64,000 nucleotides of DNA. Source: Flavobacteriales bacterium (GTDB lineage: Bacteria; Bacteroidota; Bacteroidia; Flavobacteriales_F; PHOS-HE28). Of the stretch, positions 1 through 8,361 are shown piece after piece. The notes under the pieces were generated by a model, which saw nothing but the letters and a program-made list of their open reading frames with translations, was not told the DNA's origin and did no database searches. A program made the translations under genes and the position numbers. How positions within the stretch are numbered: the first letter of the stretch is position 1; each line of letters begins with the position of its first letter. The stretch spans positions 3,073,503 through 3,137,502 of the forward strand of contig JAHCIA010000001.1 in NCBI GenBank assembly GCA_026129465.1, given 5' to 3'.

Positions 1-35
1 ACCCCGAAGGGGTCGTAGCCGATGGACCACAACAC

Positions 36-2024
36 ATGTTTCGCATGACCCCGCGCGTCATCAACGCCATCCTCATCGCCAACCGGGGCGAGATCGCCAG
101 CCGCGTCATCCGCACCTGCCGGAAGATGGGCATCAAGGCCATCGCGGTGTACAGCGAGGCCGACCGCAATGCGCCCTTCGTGGCCCAGGCCGATGAAGCT
201 GTGTTCCTCGGAGGCCATGCACCTGCCGAGAGCTACCTGGACATGGACAAGGTGATCGCGGCCGCCAAGGGTTGCGGCGCCGATGCCATCCACCCCGGCT
301 ACGGCTTCCTCAGCGAGAACGCGGCCTTCGCGGAGCGCTGCGCGAAAGAGGGCATCGTATTCATCGGTCCGCACCCCGGCGCGATCGCCGCCATGGGCTC
401 CAAGAGCGAGGCGAAGACCCTGATGATGAAGGCCGGTGTGCCCGTGGTCCCCGGCTACCAGGGCGAGGACCAAAGCACCGAACGCCTGATCAAGGAGGCC
501 ACTGCGATGGGCTTTCCGGTACTGCTGAAAGCCGCTGCCGGTGGCGGCGGAAAGGGCATGCGCATCGTGCACGACGAAGCTGGCTTGAAGGCGGGCATCG
601 ATGCCGCCAAACGCGAGGCGAAGAGCGCCTTCGGCGATGATGAGCTCATCGTGGAGAAGTACATCGCCAGCGGCCGCCACATCGAGTTCCAGATCTTCGG
701 CGACCAGCACGGCAACGCCATCCACCTGTTGGAGCGCGAGTGTACCATCCAGCGTCGCTACCAGAAGGTGATCGAGGAAAGTCCTTCGCCGGTGATGGGG
801 GAGGACCTGCGCCAACGCATGGGCGAAGTGGCCGTGAACGCCGCCAAGGCCCTGCGCTACGACAACGCCGGTACGGTGGAGTTCATCTACGACGACAGGA
901 CCGGCGATTTCTACTTCCTGGAGGTGAACACCCGCCTGCAGGTGGAGCATCCTGTGACGGAGGAGATCACCGGGCTCGACCTGGTGCGCATGCAGATCGA
1001 ACGTGCGCAGGGCATGCCCTTGCGTGTGAAGCAGGAGGACATCCGTGGTAATGGCTACGCCATCGAATGTCGCTTGTACGCCGAGGACGCGGCCAACGAC
1101 TTCATGCCGGTGACCGGCACCGTGGAGCGCTTCAGCTGGCCTGCGGTGGATGGGCTGCGCATGGAATCGGCCGTGCAGAGCGGTTCCGCTATCAGCGTGC
1201 ACTACGATCCCATGATCGCCAAGGTGGTGGTGCATGGCGAGGACCGCGCCACGGCCCAGCGCAAGATGGCGTACGTGCTGCGCCAGTTGGTTTGTCTGGG
1301 TACCACCACCAACCAGCACTTCCTGCTGAAGCTGATGGAACACCCCGAGTTCCAGGCCGGGAAGTACGACACGCACTTCATCCGCGATCGCTTCGACCTC
1401 GCTTCGCTGGAAGCCACCGGGGAGCATTTGCAGCTCGCGGCCATCGCATCCATGTTGCACGGCTGGCACCAGCGCGAAGGTCAACGCACCTTGCTGCGAT
1501 CCCTGCCCAGCGGTTGGCGCAACAGCTTCTACGCCCACCAGCAGGTGGACTTCTTCCACGGCGACCAAACCCTTTCCGTAAAGTATCGTGCACTGAAGAA
1601 CAGCTTCGAGCTGCTGCTCGGCGAAAGCACGCACACCCTGAAACCGCAGGGCGTGTATGGCGACTTGGTCCGTTTCGAACTGGATGGCGTGCAGCACCGC
1701 ATGACCGTCGTCCGCCGGGGCATGGAGCGGTTCGTACACGGCGAGCGCACCGGTCCGCTGCGGCTGGTGGAGAAGGAGCGCTTCCCCGCCAAGGAGCGGG
1801 AGCGGGTGAAGGGTGGCTACACCGCACCGATCCCCTCGCAAGTAGTGAAGGTGCTGGTGGAGAAGGGCCAGTCCGTGAAGCCCGGTGATGGCCTGCTCGT
1901 CCTCAGCAGCATGAAGATGGAAAGCACCGTTTCCGCCGCCGAGGAAGGCGTGGTGGAGGAGGTGTTCGCTGCCGAGGGCAGCAGTGTGGAAGCGGGGGCG
2001 TTGCTGTTGAAACTGAACACGTGA
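36..2024 (+). CDS. Acyl-CoA carboxylase biotin carboxylase/BCCP subunit (methylcrotonyl- or propionyl-CoA carboxylase alpha type)
   Basis: 662 aa. Catalyses ATP-dependent carboxylation of its own biotin; a separate carboxyltransferase subunit passes the carboxyl group to an acyl-CoA. Domains in order: biotin carboxylase N-domain (ANRGEIASR near 15-23), ATP-grasp (glycine-rich KAAAGGGGKGMR 165-176; EVNTRLQVEHPVTE 296-309), a middle linker domain, and a C-terminal biotinyl domain. The biotin lysine is Lys627 in SSMKMES, with Ser in place of the usual Ala before MKM. Length and layout fit MCC/PCC alpha subunits rather than the ~450 aa AccC. No carboxyltransferase gene is in the window; it may lie just upstream. 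ATG at 45 (MTPRVINAIL) is an equally good start. The substrate cannot be read from the sequence; catabolic neighbours favour an acyl-CoA degradation role. Confidence 0.9.
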   Translation: MFRMTPRVINAILIANRGEIASRVIRTCRKMGIKAIAVYSEADRNAPFVAQADEAVFLGGHAPAESYLDMDKVIAAAKGCGADAIHPGYGFLSENAAFAERCAKEGIVFIGPHPGAIAAMGSKSEAKTLMMKAGVPVVPGYQGEDQSTERLIKEATAMGFPVLLKAAAGGGGKGMRIVHDEAGLKAGIDAAKREAKSAFGDDELIVEKYIASGRHIEFQIFGDQHGNAIHLLERECTIQRRYQKVIEESPSPVMGEDLRQRMGEVAVNAAKALRYDNAGTVEFIYDDRTGDFYFLEVNTRLQVEHPVTEEITGLDLVRMQIERAQGMPLRVKQEDIRGNGYAIECRLYAEDAANDFMPVTGTVERFSWPAVDGLRMESAVQSGSAISVHYDPMIAKVVVHGEDRATAQRKMAYVLRQLVCLGTTTNQHFLLKLMEHPEFQAGKYDTHFIRDRFDLASLEATGEHLQLAAIASMLHGWHQREGQRTLLRSLPSGWRNSFYAHQQVDFFHGDQTLSVKYRALKNSFELLLGESTHTLKPQGVYGDLVRFELDGVQHRMTVVRRGMERFVHGERTGPLRLVEKERFPAKERERVKGGYTAPIPSQVVKVLVEKGQSVKPGDGLLVLSSMKMESTVSAAEEGVVEEVFAAEGSSVEAGALLLKLNT

Positions 2025-2052
2025 GGATCAGATGATGAGAGGATCAGATGAT
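2023..2052. repeat. 14-bp direct repeat in the intergenic gap
   Basis: GAGGATCAGATGAT occurs twice (2023-2036 and 2039-2052), a 16-bp period, starting on the stop codon of the carboxylase gene and filling most of the gap before the enoyl-CoA hydratase. It is one of several unrelated simple intergenic repeats in this window. Confidence 0.8.
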
Positions 2053-2071
2053 CGGATAATGACCTGACGCG

Positions 2072-2890
2072 ATGGAACTCTACAGCAAGGACCAACTCAC
2101 CAACGCCCTCTCCGAGACCTACGCCTTCCTGGAGGTGCAGCAGAGCGGACAGGTGCTCACCATTCGCCTCAACAGGACCGAGAAGAAGAATGCCCTGCAC
2201 CCGCACATGGTGAACGAGCTGGCCTTCGCGATGAGCTACGCCAAGCATGAGAAGAGCGTATGGGCCGTGGTGCTGGAGGCCCAAGGCGATGTGTTCTGCG
2301 CCGGGGCCGACCTCAAGGCCTTCATGGGCGGCGACAACAACTTCTCCTCCACCATTCCGAAGCCGAATGGTGAAGTGCTCATCGGCGAGCTCTTCAACAA
2401 GGTGTACAAGCCGGTGATCGCCAAGGTGGGCGGCGACGTCTTCGCGGGCGGCTTCCTCTTCCTCGCGGGAAGCACCTACGTGGTGGCTGCGGAAGGGCTT
2501 CGTTTCGGTCTGCCCGAAGTGAAGCGCGGTCTCTTCCCCTACCAGGTGATGGCATCTCTGCTGAACGTGATGCCCGCCCGCACCGTGATCGACTGGTGCA
2601 TCCGTGGCTACGACCTGCCCGTGGAGCGTGCCAGGGAACTGGGCCTGGTAACGCACTGCGTGAAGCGCGATGAACTGGACGGCACCGTGCAGGGCCTTCT
2701 CGATGAACTGCTGGTCAACTCGCCCACCGCCATCCGCATGGGCCTGGAGGCCTTCGACCACATCCGCCCGGCCGAGGCCGAACACGCCTACCTGCTGCAG
2801 ATGCTCCAGAAGACCGTGGGCACCAAGGACGGTATGGAGGGCCTCACCGCCTTCCGCGAGAAGCGCGCACCGAAGTGGACCGGCGAATAA
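2072..2890 (+). CDS. Enoyl-CoA hydratase/isomerase family protein
   Basis: 272 aa crotonase-fold enzyme, predicted to hydrate an alpha,beta-unsaturated acyl-CoA. Seen: the oxyanion-hole segment FCAGADLKAF, the second helix/turn region GGDVFAGGFLFLAGSTYVVA, and GLPEVKRGLFP containing the usual catalytic-Glu region. Length is normal for the family. It follows the biotin carboxylase gene by 47 bp and precedes the beta-keto acid cleavage enzyme by 21 bp, so co-transcription is likely. In leucine-type pathways a hydratase acts directly after the carboxylase (methylglutaconyl-CoA step); that role here is inference from order only. Confidence 0.9.
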   Translation: MELYSKDQLTNALSETYAFLEVQQSGQVLTIRLNRTEKKNALHPHMVNELAFAMSYAKHEKSVWAVVLEAQGDVFCAGADLKAFMGGDNNFSSTIPKPNGEVLIGELFNKVYKPVIAKVGGDVFAGGFLFLAGSTYVVAAEGLRFGLPEVKRGLFPYQVMASLLNVMPARTVIDWCIRGYDLPVERARELGLVTHCVKRDELDGTVQGLLDELLVNSPTAIRMGLEAFDHIRPAEAEHAYLLQMLQKTVGTKDGMEGLTAFREKRAPKWTGE

Positions 2891-2911
2891 CAACGAACGA
2901 ACCGAACGAGC

Positions 2912-3787
2912 ATGTCACAGGACAAGGTCATCATCAGTGCGGCGCTCACCGGGGCGGCCACCAACCGCAGCCACTGCCCGCACATCCCCTACACGCCGGT
3001 GGAGATCGCCGAGGAGGCCAAGCGCGCCGTGGATGCCGGGGCCGCCATCGTGCACATCCATGCCCGTGAGGACAACGGCATGCCCAGCTGGCGCACGGAG
3101 GTCTTCGAGGCCATCAGCAAGGAAGTGCGCGAACGCTGCCCGGACGTGATCATCAACTACAGCACCGGCGCCATCGGCCTCAGCACCGCCGACCGCATCA
3201 AGCACCTGCCCGCCACCAAGCCCGACATGGCCGCCTTCAACATGGGCAGCATGAACTACGCGATCTTCAGCAAGAAGCAGAAGCAGTTCTTCTGGAATGG
3301 CGTGTTCGAGAACAGCTTCGACACCATGATGGCCGTGGTGAAGTGCATGAACGAGAATGGTATCACGCCCGAGATGGAGTGCTTCGACACGGGCCACATC
3401 CGCAACGCCGAGCCGCTGCGCGAGATGGGACTGCTGCCCGCCAACGCCTGCTACAGCCTGGTGATGGGCGTGTTGGGCGGCATTCCCGCCACGCCGGAGA
3501 ACCTCATGCACCAGATCAGCCAGGTGCCCAAGGGCGAGTTCTGGCAGGTGATCGCGATCAGCCGGAAACAGTGGCAGATGGCCGCCATCGCCTGTAGCAT
3601 GGGAGGCAACTTCCGTGTGGGGCTGGAGGACAACTTCTACCTGCCCAACAACGAGATGGCGAAGAGCAATGGCGAATGCGTGGAATGGGGCGTGAAGCTG
3701 GCCCGCATGATGGGCCGCGAACCGGCCACCATCGCCGAAACGCGTGCAATGTTGAACATTCCCTTGCGCGACACGGTGGCATCCTGA
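2912..3787 (+). CDS. 3-keto-5-aminohexanoate cleavage enzyme family protein (BKACE, DUF849)
   Basis: 291 aa TIM-barrel family. Known members condense a beta-keto acid with acetyl-CoA to give acetoacetate and a shortened acyl-CoA. The Zn-binding pair His48/His50 is seen in IVHIHARED, and the conserved GLEDN motif carries Glu239, the family's catalytic Glu. It lies between enoyl-CoA hydratase and a PECR-like reductase with no lysine-fermentation genes (kamA, kal, kdd) nearby, so the classical Kce substrate is unlikely. The real beta-keto acid is unknown. It may serve the cluster by releasing acetoacetate in place of an HMG-CoA-lyase-type step (inference). The family call is secure; the substrate is not. 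Confidence 0.9.
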   Translation: MSQDKVIISAALTGAATNRSHCPHIPYTPVEIAEEAKRAVDAGAAIVHIHAREDNGMPSWRTEVFEAISKEVRERCPDVIINYSTGAIGLSTADRIKHLPATKPDMAAFNMGSMNYAIFSKKQKQFFWNGVFENSFDTMMAVVKCMNENGITPEMECFDTGHIRNAEPLREMGLLPANACYSLVMGVLGGIPATPENLMHQISQVPKGEFWQVIAISRKQWQMAAIACSMGGNFRVGLEDNFYLPNNEMAKSNGECVEWGVKLARMMGREPATIAETRAMLNIPLRDTVAS

Positions 3788-3806
3788 CAACCGGCAACCG
3801 GCATCC

Positions 3807-4610
3807 ATGTTCCACGAAAGCACATTCCAAGGAAAAATAGCGTTGGTCACCGGTGGCCGTTCCGGCATCGGCTACGCCATCGCCAAGCAACTGCTGCAGC
3901 TGGGTGCCACGGTGATCATCGTGTCGCGCAAGGAGGAGCCGCTGCTGAAGGCGCAGCAGGAACTCGCAGCCTTCGGCAATTGCGATGCACTGGCCTGCGA
4001 CATCCGCGACACCGAGCGCATCGCCGTGCTGGTGGAGCACATCAAGCAGAAGCACGGCCGGCTCGACATCCTGGTGAACAACGCCGGCGGTCAGTTCCCC
4101 GCGCTGGCCGAGTACATCAGTGACAAGGGCTGGAAGGCCGTGGTGGAGAACAATCTCAACGGCACCTTCTTCATGACGCGCGACATGGCGAAAGCCTTCT
4201 TCATTCCGCAGAATGACGGCACCGTGGTGAACATCGTCGTCGACATGGCGCGCGGTTTCCCCGGCATGGTACACACCGGTGCCGCGCGGGCCGGGGTGGA
4301 GAACATGACCAAGACCCTCGCGCAGGAGTGGAGCCAGTACAACATCCGCCTCAACTGCGTGGCGCCCGGCATCATCGAGTCCTCGGGCCTTTCCACATAC
4401 CCACCCCAGGTGCAGGAGATGTTCAGCGAAGCCCGCAAAGCCATTCCCCTGAAGCGCTTCGGCGACCCGCAGGACATCGCCAACGCGGTGTGCTTCCTCG
4501 CCAGCCCGCTTGCCAGTTACATCACCGGCATCACACTCTACGTGGACGGTGCCCAGCATTTGAACTTCGACAAGATGGGACTGCCCAATGTCCTTCGATC
4601 ATTCCTCTGA
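3807..4610 (+). CDS. SDR-family 2-enoyl-CoA reductase (PECR-like)
   Basis: 267 aa Rossmann-fold oxidoreductase. The NAD(P) loop TGGRSGIG (15-22) and NNAGG (91-95) are intact. The classical YxxxK catalytic site is absent: the aligned segment reads TGAAR (157-161). From memory, animal peroxisomal trans-2-enoyl-CoA reductase has the same GAARAGV segment, and other stretches (NNAGGQF, ISDKGW, NLNGTF, CVAPGII, ASYITG) also match that subfamily. It probably uses NADPH to reduce or isomerise an unsaturated acyl-CoA. The gap from the cleavage enzyme is 19 bp (a GACAACCGGCAACCGGC-type spacer). Confidence 0.82.
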   Translation: MFHESTFQGKIALVTGGRSGIGYAIAKQLLQLGATVIIVSRKEEPLLKAQQELAAFGNCDALACDIRDTERIAVLVEHIKQKHGRLDILVNNAGGQFPALAEYISDKGWKAVVENNLNGTFFMTRDMAKAFFIPQNDGTVVNIVVDMARGFPGMVHTGAARAGVENMTKTLAQEWSQYNIRLNCVAPGIIESSGLSTYPPQVQEMFSEARKAIPLKRFGDPQDIANAVCFLASPLASYITGITLYVDGAQHLNFDKMGLPNVLRSFL

Positions 4611-4616
4611 TGATGT

Positions 4617-4711
4617 CATCCGTGTCCATCCGTGTCCATCCGTGGTTCAATGAACCAGAGCGCTGCGCCAGCAGTGCTCATCCGCGTTCATCTGCGTCAT
4701 CCGCGGTTGCA
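4617..4711 (+). repeat. Short-period (about 10 bp) intergenic repeat, CATCCGYGTY family
   Basis: Two tandem half-elements in the same orientation. 4617-4656 has three ~10-bp units of CATCCGTGTC type ending in a small hairpin GGTTC-AAT-GAACC (4644-4656). 4678-4711 has CATCCGCGTT/CATCTGCGT/CATCCGCGGTT units and runs into GCATTTC. The same element, including the GCATTTC flank, occurs in reverse orientation at 12158-12195. It fills the gap between the PECR-like reductase and the acyl-CoA dehydrogenase. Confidence 0.8.
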
Positions 4712-4731
4712 TTTCCTACCGATCCCCGTTC

Positions 4732-6519
4732 ATGACCACCACCCAAGCCACAGCCCTCGTCAAAGGCGCCGAGTTCCTCATCAAGGCCTCACGCCCCGAG
4801 GACATCTTCACGCCGGAGGACTACACCGAGGAGCAGCACATGTTCCGCAAGTCCATGCGCGACTTCCTCGACAAGGAGTTGGAACCGATCAAGGACAAGT
4901 TCGACACCGTGGAAGGCACCACCATCGCACCCGGACTGCTGGAACAGATGGGCGAGCTCGGCTTCCACGGCATCGGTGTGCCCGAGTCCTTTGGTGGCCT
5001 GGGTGCCGACTTCAAGACCGAGCTGGCCTTCGGGGAGATCGCCAGCGACAGCTTCTCCTTTGCGCAGAGCATCGGCGTGCATACGGGTCTCGGCATCTAT
5101 CCCGTGCTTTACTACGGCACGCCCGAGCAGCAGGCGAAGTACCTGCCGGACATCATCGCGGCGAAGATCAAGTGCAGTTACTGCCTCACGGAACCCGGCA
5201 GCGGCAGCGATGCCAACGCCGCCCGCACCCGCGCCGTGCTCAGTGCCGATGGCACGCATTACGTGCTGAACGGCCAGAAGATGTGGATCACCAACTCGGG
5301 CTTCGCCGATGTGTTCTTCGTCTTCTGCAAGATCGGGGATGACAAGAACCTGTCCTGCCTGATCGTACACAAGGAATACGGCGTGAAGCTGGGCGCGGAG
5401 GAACGCAAGCTGGGCATCCACGGCAGCAGCACGCGGCAGGTCTTCTTCGAGGACGTGAAGGTGCCCGTGGAGAACCTGTTAGGCGAGCGCGACAAAGGCT
5501 TCAAGATCGCCATGAACGCGCTGAACGCCGGGCGCATCAAGATCGCGGTGGCCAACAGTGCCATCGCAAAACGTGCGTTCCGTTTGGGTGTGAGCTACGC
5601 CAACCAGCGCGTGCAGTTCGGTCAGCCGATCGCATCGTTCGGGGCCATCCAGCGAAAGATCGCGGCCATGGCCACCCGCATCTACGCCAACGACAGCGCA
5701 TGGAACCGCGTGGCACACCAGGTGGACCAGGTGCTGGAGAGCATGATCGCCGGTGGCATGCCCGAGTTGGAGGCCAAACAGCGCAGCGTGGCCGAGTTCG
5801 CCTTGGAATGCGCCATGACCAAGGTCTACGGCTCCGAGATGGAGCAGTTGGTGGTGGACGAAGCGCTGCAGATCCACGGCGGCATGGGCTACAGCGCCGA
5901 AAGCGAGATCAGCACGCTGTACCGCAACATCCGCGGCAACCGCATCTACGAGGGCACCAACGAGATCAACCGCCTGCTGATGCCCACCACGCTGCTGCGC
6001 AAAGCGATGAAGGGCGAGGTGGCCCTGATGCCCGCCGCCATGCAGGCTTTCCAGGATCTTCAGGCCGGCAAACTGAACCCCGCAGCGGACACGGGTGAGC
6101 CCTTCGGCTTGGAATTGTCCTTCCTCGAGTGCGCGAAGACCGTCACCATCCTAGCCGCCGGGCAGGCCATGCAGCGCTTCCAGGAAGCGATCAAGGACGA
6201 GCAGGAGGTATTGATGGAACTGGCCGACATGCTCATGCACGTCTACCTCTTCGAGAGCGCGCTGCTCCGTACCATGAAGTACGGCGAGGGTGACACCGCC
6301 ACCGTGCGCAAAGCGATGACCAACGTGCTGATGCACGACACCGCCGAGGTATTGCGCCATGCCGCGCGTGAGGTGGTGTGTGCCAGCGCGCAAGGCGACA
6401 TGGCCGCCATGACCGTGAAAGCCCTCACGCGTCTGCTGAACCTCCCGCCACAGGACCTGAAGGAAACGCGGCGCACGGTGGCCGCACATTTCATCGCACG
6501 CAACGCCTACGAACTATGA
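4732..6519 (+). CDS. Acyl-CoA dehydrogenase with C-terminal extension (VLCAD/ACAD9-like size)
   Basis: 595 aa FAD enzyme introducing a trans-2 double bond into an acyl-CoA. FAD/acyl-binding motifs are TEPGSGSDANAARTRA and WITNSGFADVF. The catalytic base is Glu407 in RIYEGTNEIN, the MCAD-type position. About 170 residues follow the normal ACAD core, a helical extension as in VLCAD-like enzymes that act on long chains or associate with membranes. Downstream it is separated from the acyl-CoA ligase by a long palindrome (6531-6644). Substrate chain length is not readable. Confidence 0.9.
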   Translation: MTTTQATALVKGAEFLIKASRPEDIFTPEDYTEEQHMFRKSMRDFLDKELEPIKDKFDTVEGTTIAPGLLEQMGELGFHGIGVPESFGGLGADFKTELAFGEIASDSFSFAQSIGVHTGLGIYPVLYYGTPEQQAKYLPDIIAAKIKCSYCLTEPGSGSDANAARTRAVLSADGTHYVLNGQKMWITNSGFADVFFVFCKIGDDKNLSCLIVHKEYGVKLGAEERKLGIHGSSTRQVFFEDVKVPVENLLGERDKGFKIAMNALNAGRIKIAVANSAIAKRAFRLGVSYANQRVQFGQPIASFGAIQRKIAAMATRIYANDSAWNRVAHQVDQVLESMIAGGMPELEAKQRSVAEFALECAMTKVYGSEMEQLVVDEALQIHGGMGYSAESEISTLYRNIRGNRIYEGTNEINRLLMPTTLLRKAMKGEVALMPAAMQAFQDLQAGKLNPAADTGEPFGLELSFLECAKTVTILAAGQAMQRFQEAIKDEQEVLMELADMLMHVYLFESALLRTMKYGEGDTATVRKAMTNVLMHDTAEVLRHAAREVVCASAQGDMAAMTVKALTRLLNLPPQDLKETRRTVAAHFIARNAYEL

Positions 6520-6530
6520 GAGGGATGATG

Positions 6531-6644
6531 AACCACAGAGGCACAGAGGGCACGGAGAAATGCCCTTGGATCAAGTGGCGAGTCGCTCCTTCCCCGTTTC
6601 CTGCGGATCCGGATCCGCTCTGTGTCCTCTGTGCCTCTGTGGTT
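6531..6644. repeat. 27-bp inverted repeat with 8-bp period (CACAGAGG family)
   Basis: Left arm 6531-6557 and right arm 6618-6644 are complementary at 25 of 27 positions, and each is built of GCACAGAG-like 8-bp units. The 60-bp spacer contains a GGATCCGGATCC direct repeat. The element ends 22 bp before the GTG start of the ligase and could form a hairpin in the operon transcript. Confidence 0.85.
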
Positions 6645-6666
6645 TCACGCATTTCATTTTTCTGAG

Positions 6667-8361
6667 GTGAACACCGACGCCCTATACCAGGACCTCCGCA
6701 CTCCGCTGGACGACTTCCTTCACTGGGAGAAGACCACGCCGGACGCCCTATTCCTGCGGCAGCCCTACGGCCGGGAGTGGCACACGTTCACCTATGCGGA
6801 GGCAGGCACCATCGCGCGTCGCATGGTCGGCGCGTTGCGTATGCTTGGCTTGCAGAAAGGCGACCACATCGGCATCCTCTCCAAGAACTGCTACCACTGG
6901 ATCCTCGCCGATCTGGCGATCATGATGGGCGGCTACATCTCGGTGCCCTTCTATGCCAGCACGCCCAAGACATCGCTTGCGGACCTCATCGCCAAGAGCG
7001 ACATCAAGGCCCTCTTCATCGGCAAGCTGGAACACTGGGGCAACAAGGCGGAAGTGGTGCCGCCCAGTGTCACGTGCATCCGCTTCCCGCACTACGCGGG
7101 CAATGCCACAGTGGACCTTGGTCACGAATGGGATGTGCTCATCGCAGCCCAGAAACCCGTGCAGGATATCCACAAGCCTGCCCTCGATGAGCTCTGGACC
7201 ATCCTCTTCACCAGTGGCACCACGGGCAGCCCGAAAGGTGTGATGCACAGCTACCGCACTCCGGCACTGATCATCCGGGGTGAACGGCTCACCAATTTCA
7301 TCGGCATCTTCCAGGTGCCGCACCAGAAGTACTTCAGCTTCCTCCCACTGAACCACGTGGGCGAACGCATCGGTGTGGAGATCAGCTGTCTCGCATCCGG
7401 TGGCACCATATCCTTCGGCGAAAGCATCGACACGTTCATCCACAACCTGCAGGACACACAGCCCACGATGCTCTTCGCGGTGCCGCGCATCTGGACCAAG
7501 TTCCACCAGGGTGTGCTGTCGCGGATGCCTGAGAAACGCCTCAGCATGCTGCTTTCCCTGCCGGTGATCGGCGGTATCGTGCGCAACAAGATCCGCACGG
7601 GGCTGGGCATGCGCGATGTGCGCACCGTGGCCACCGGCGCCGCGATCACACCGAAGCACATCAAGCGCTTCTTCCGCAAGCTGGGCATCCACCTCATTGA
7701 GAGCTACGGCATGACCGAGGCCTGCGGGTCCATCAGCAACGGCGTGGATCGCGACACACCGGAGAACAGCGTGGGCCGTGTGGTGCCCTTCTGCGAGGTG
7801 CGCATCGACCCGGACAACGGCGAGATCCTGATGAGGACGCCGCACGCGATGATGGGATATTACAAGGAACCGGAGATGACCGCCCAGGTGCTGCGCGATG
7901 GATGGATCCACAGTGGCGACAAGGGCCACATGGACGACAAGGGTTTCCTCTACCTCACCGGCCGCATCAACGATGCGTTCAAGACCGCCAAGGGACAGTT
8001 CATCGTGCCCAATCCCATCGAGGAGCGGTTGTCCACCTGCCCGCACATCGAACAGGTGTGCCTGGTGGGCATGACCTGCCCGCAGCCGATCGCTTTGGTG
8101 AACCTCAATGCCGCGTCGTTCAAGGCGGACCGAAGCACCATGCAGGCAGTGCTGGCCGAGCACTTGGAGAAGGTCAATACCGACGTGGCGAACCACGAGC
8201 GCATCTCGACCCTTGTCATCACACGGGAGACATGGAGCGAGGACAATCAACTGCTCACGCCCACGCTGAAGGTGCGCCGCGAGCAGATCGACGCGCGCTA
8301 CGGGGAACATTACCTGGGTTGGCACAACCACAGCGCCACCATCATCTGGGACAAAGCATGA
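6667..8361 (+). CDS. AMP-dependent long-chain fatty acid--CoA ligase
   Basis: 564 aa from GTG 6667. The ATG in the same frame at 6622 would place the repeat palindrome inside the coding region, and the aligned protein begins at VNTDALYQDL. Adenylate-forming domain with P-loop ILFTSGTTGSPKGVMHS (179-195), the ESYGMTEACG motif and the hinge/C-terminal GWIHSGDKGHMDDKGFLYLTGR region. It activates free fatty or branched acids to acyl-CoA, feeding the dehydrogenases of this cluster. Its stop overlaps the next start (ATGA at 8358). Confidence 0.92.
   Translation: MNTDALYQDLRTPLDDFLHWEKTTPDALFLRQPYGREWHTFTYAEAGTIARRMVGALRMLGLQKGDHIGILSKNCYHWILADLAIMMGGYISVPFYASTPKTSLADLIAKSDIKALFIGKLEHWGNKAEVVPPSVTCIRFPHYAGNATVDLGHEWDVLIAAQKPVQDIHKPALDELWTILFTSGTTGSPKGVMHSYRTPALIIRGERLTNFIGIFQVPHQKYFSFLPLNHVGERIGVEISCLASGGTISFGESIDTFIHNLQDTQPTMLFAVPRIWTKFHQGVLSRMPEKRLSMLLSLPVIGGIVRNKIRTGLGMRDVRTVATGAAITPKHIKRFFRKLGIHLIESYGMTEACGSISNGVDRDTPENSVGRVVPFCEVRIDPDNGEILMRTPHAMMGYYKEPEMTAQVLRDGWIHSGDKGHMDDKGFLYLTGRINDAFKTAKGQFIVPNPIEERLSTCPHIEQVCLVGMTCPQPIALVNLNAASFKADRSTMQAVLAEHLEKVNTDVANHERISTLVITRETWSEDNQLLTPTLKVRREQIDARYGEHYLGWHNHSATIIWDKA

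Noticed and set aside
1..35. Possible end of an upstream gene
   Set aside because: One frame reads a stop at 16-18 (TPKGS-stop), but 18 bases are too few to support a gene call.
4617..4711. Possible CRISPR-like repeat array
   Set aside because: Units are only ~10 bp, directly adjacent with no unique spacers, and no cas genes are present.
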